From the NCBI GenBank assembly GCA_023437755.1, contig JAEZFJ010000154.1, forward strand, positions 1-5,952: 5,952 bases of DNA. The letters are read 5' to 3'. Below the pieces are notes generated by a model, which saw only the letters and a program-made list of their open reading frames with translations, did not search any database and was not told the origin of the DNA. The DNA is from Pseudomonadota bacterium (lineage in GTDB: Bacteria > Pseudomonadota > Alphaproteobacteria > Rhizobiales > Devosiaceae). Numbering within the stretch: the first letter of the stretch is position 1; every line of letters starts with the position of its first letter. Shown in pieces: positions 5,875 through 5,952 of this stretch. Made by a program: the position numbers and the translations under genes.

Positions 5875-5952
5875 GGGCGGGAAACCGGCTAAAGGGGTGG
5901 CGACTAGTTAGCGTGGTGCAGGGAGCATGTCCATGGCGGCTACCAGCCGCCG
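5875..5952. other. glyS upstream region, possible end of an upstream gene
   Basis: These 78 bases precede glyS. On the minus strand one frame is open from the window edge to a TAA at 5910-5908, giving RRLVAAMDMLPAPR and then stop; this could be the tail of an upstream gene ending 33 bp before glyS. It does not look like the GlyQ C-terminus I would expect, and 14 codons are too few to name it. On the plus strand an AGGGAG at 5920-5925 is spaced 7 nt from an ATG at 5933, which could equally be a divergent gene start running off the edge. I see no convincing promoter for glyS. A 7-bp inverted repeat fills the last bases. Confidence 0.4.
5935..5951. repeat. Short perfect inverted repeat at the window edge
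   Basis: The arms GGCGGCT (5935-5941) and AGCCGCC (5945-5951) are exact reverse complements around a 3-nt spacer (ACC). The pairing would be very stable in RNA. It may belong to coding sequence of a gene that continues beyond the window, where GC-rich palindromes of this length arise by chance. Confidence 0.45.

Noticed and set aside
1..5952. Searched by eye for a defence island, mobile element, CRISPR array, tRNA, riboswitch or other new system.
   Set aside because: All coding space is explained by six known families and the gaps are under 100 bp. No repeats array, transposase, tRNA fold or conserved leader was seen.

Overview
This is a GC-rich, densely packed chromosomal window carrying ordinary bacterial housekeeping genes. 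The protein features (proteobacterial-type IspH tail, RNase HI with E. coli-like numbering, two-subunit glycyl-tRNA synthetase, a DUF808/YedI membrane protein and RmuC) and the linkage of ispH to rnhA suggest an alphaproteobacterium, most likely of the Hyphomicrobiales (a Devosia-like genome would fit). That placement is inferred from recall of gene content and order; no search was run.

Layout. The plus strand from 1 to 1122 carries three overlapping genes: the last 43 codons of ispH (isoprenoid synthesis), a GNAT N-acetyltransferase of the RimJ/RimL type, and rnhA (RNase HI). The joins are a 4-bp ATGA overlap and an 8-bp overlap, so the three are almost certainly co-transcribed and probably translationally coupled. 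A spacer of about 80 bp (1123-1204) with a weak hairpin separates this group from a convergent minus-strand group. Read in its transcription direction, that group is glyS (5874 to 3850, glycyl-tRNA synthetase beta subunit), a DUF808/YedI family membrane protein (3789 to 2803) and rmuC (2758 to 1205). Its gaps are short (60 and 44 bp) with no convincing terminator, so one transcript is possible. The last 78 bases hold the glyS upstream region and possibly the end of another gene.

Functionally the window mixes isoprenoid synthesis, RNA:DNA hybrid removal, protein acetylation, tRNA charging, a membrane protein of unknown role and a DNA-recombination factor. The genes share location rather than a pathway. 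I looked for mobile elements, CRISPR arrays, tRNAs, toxin-antitoxin pairs, defence genes and long repeats and found none. I see no evidence of a novel system. The most notable points are the GNAT gene lying between ispH and rnhA, where I recall related bacteria having thrB, a possible 8-codon leader ORF ending on the preferred yedI start codon, and small hairpins in the gene gaps.
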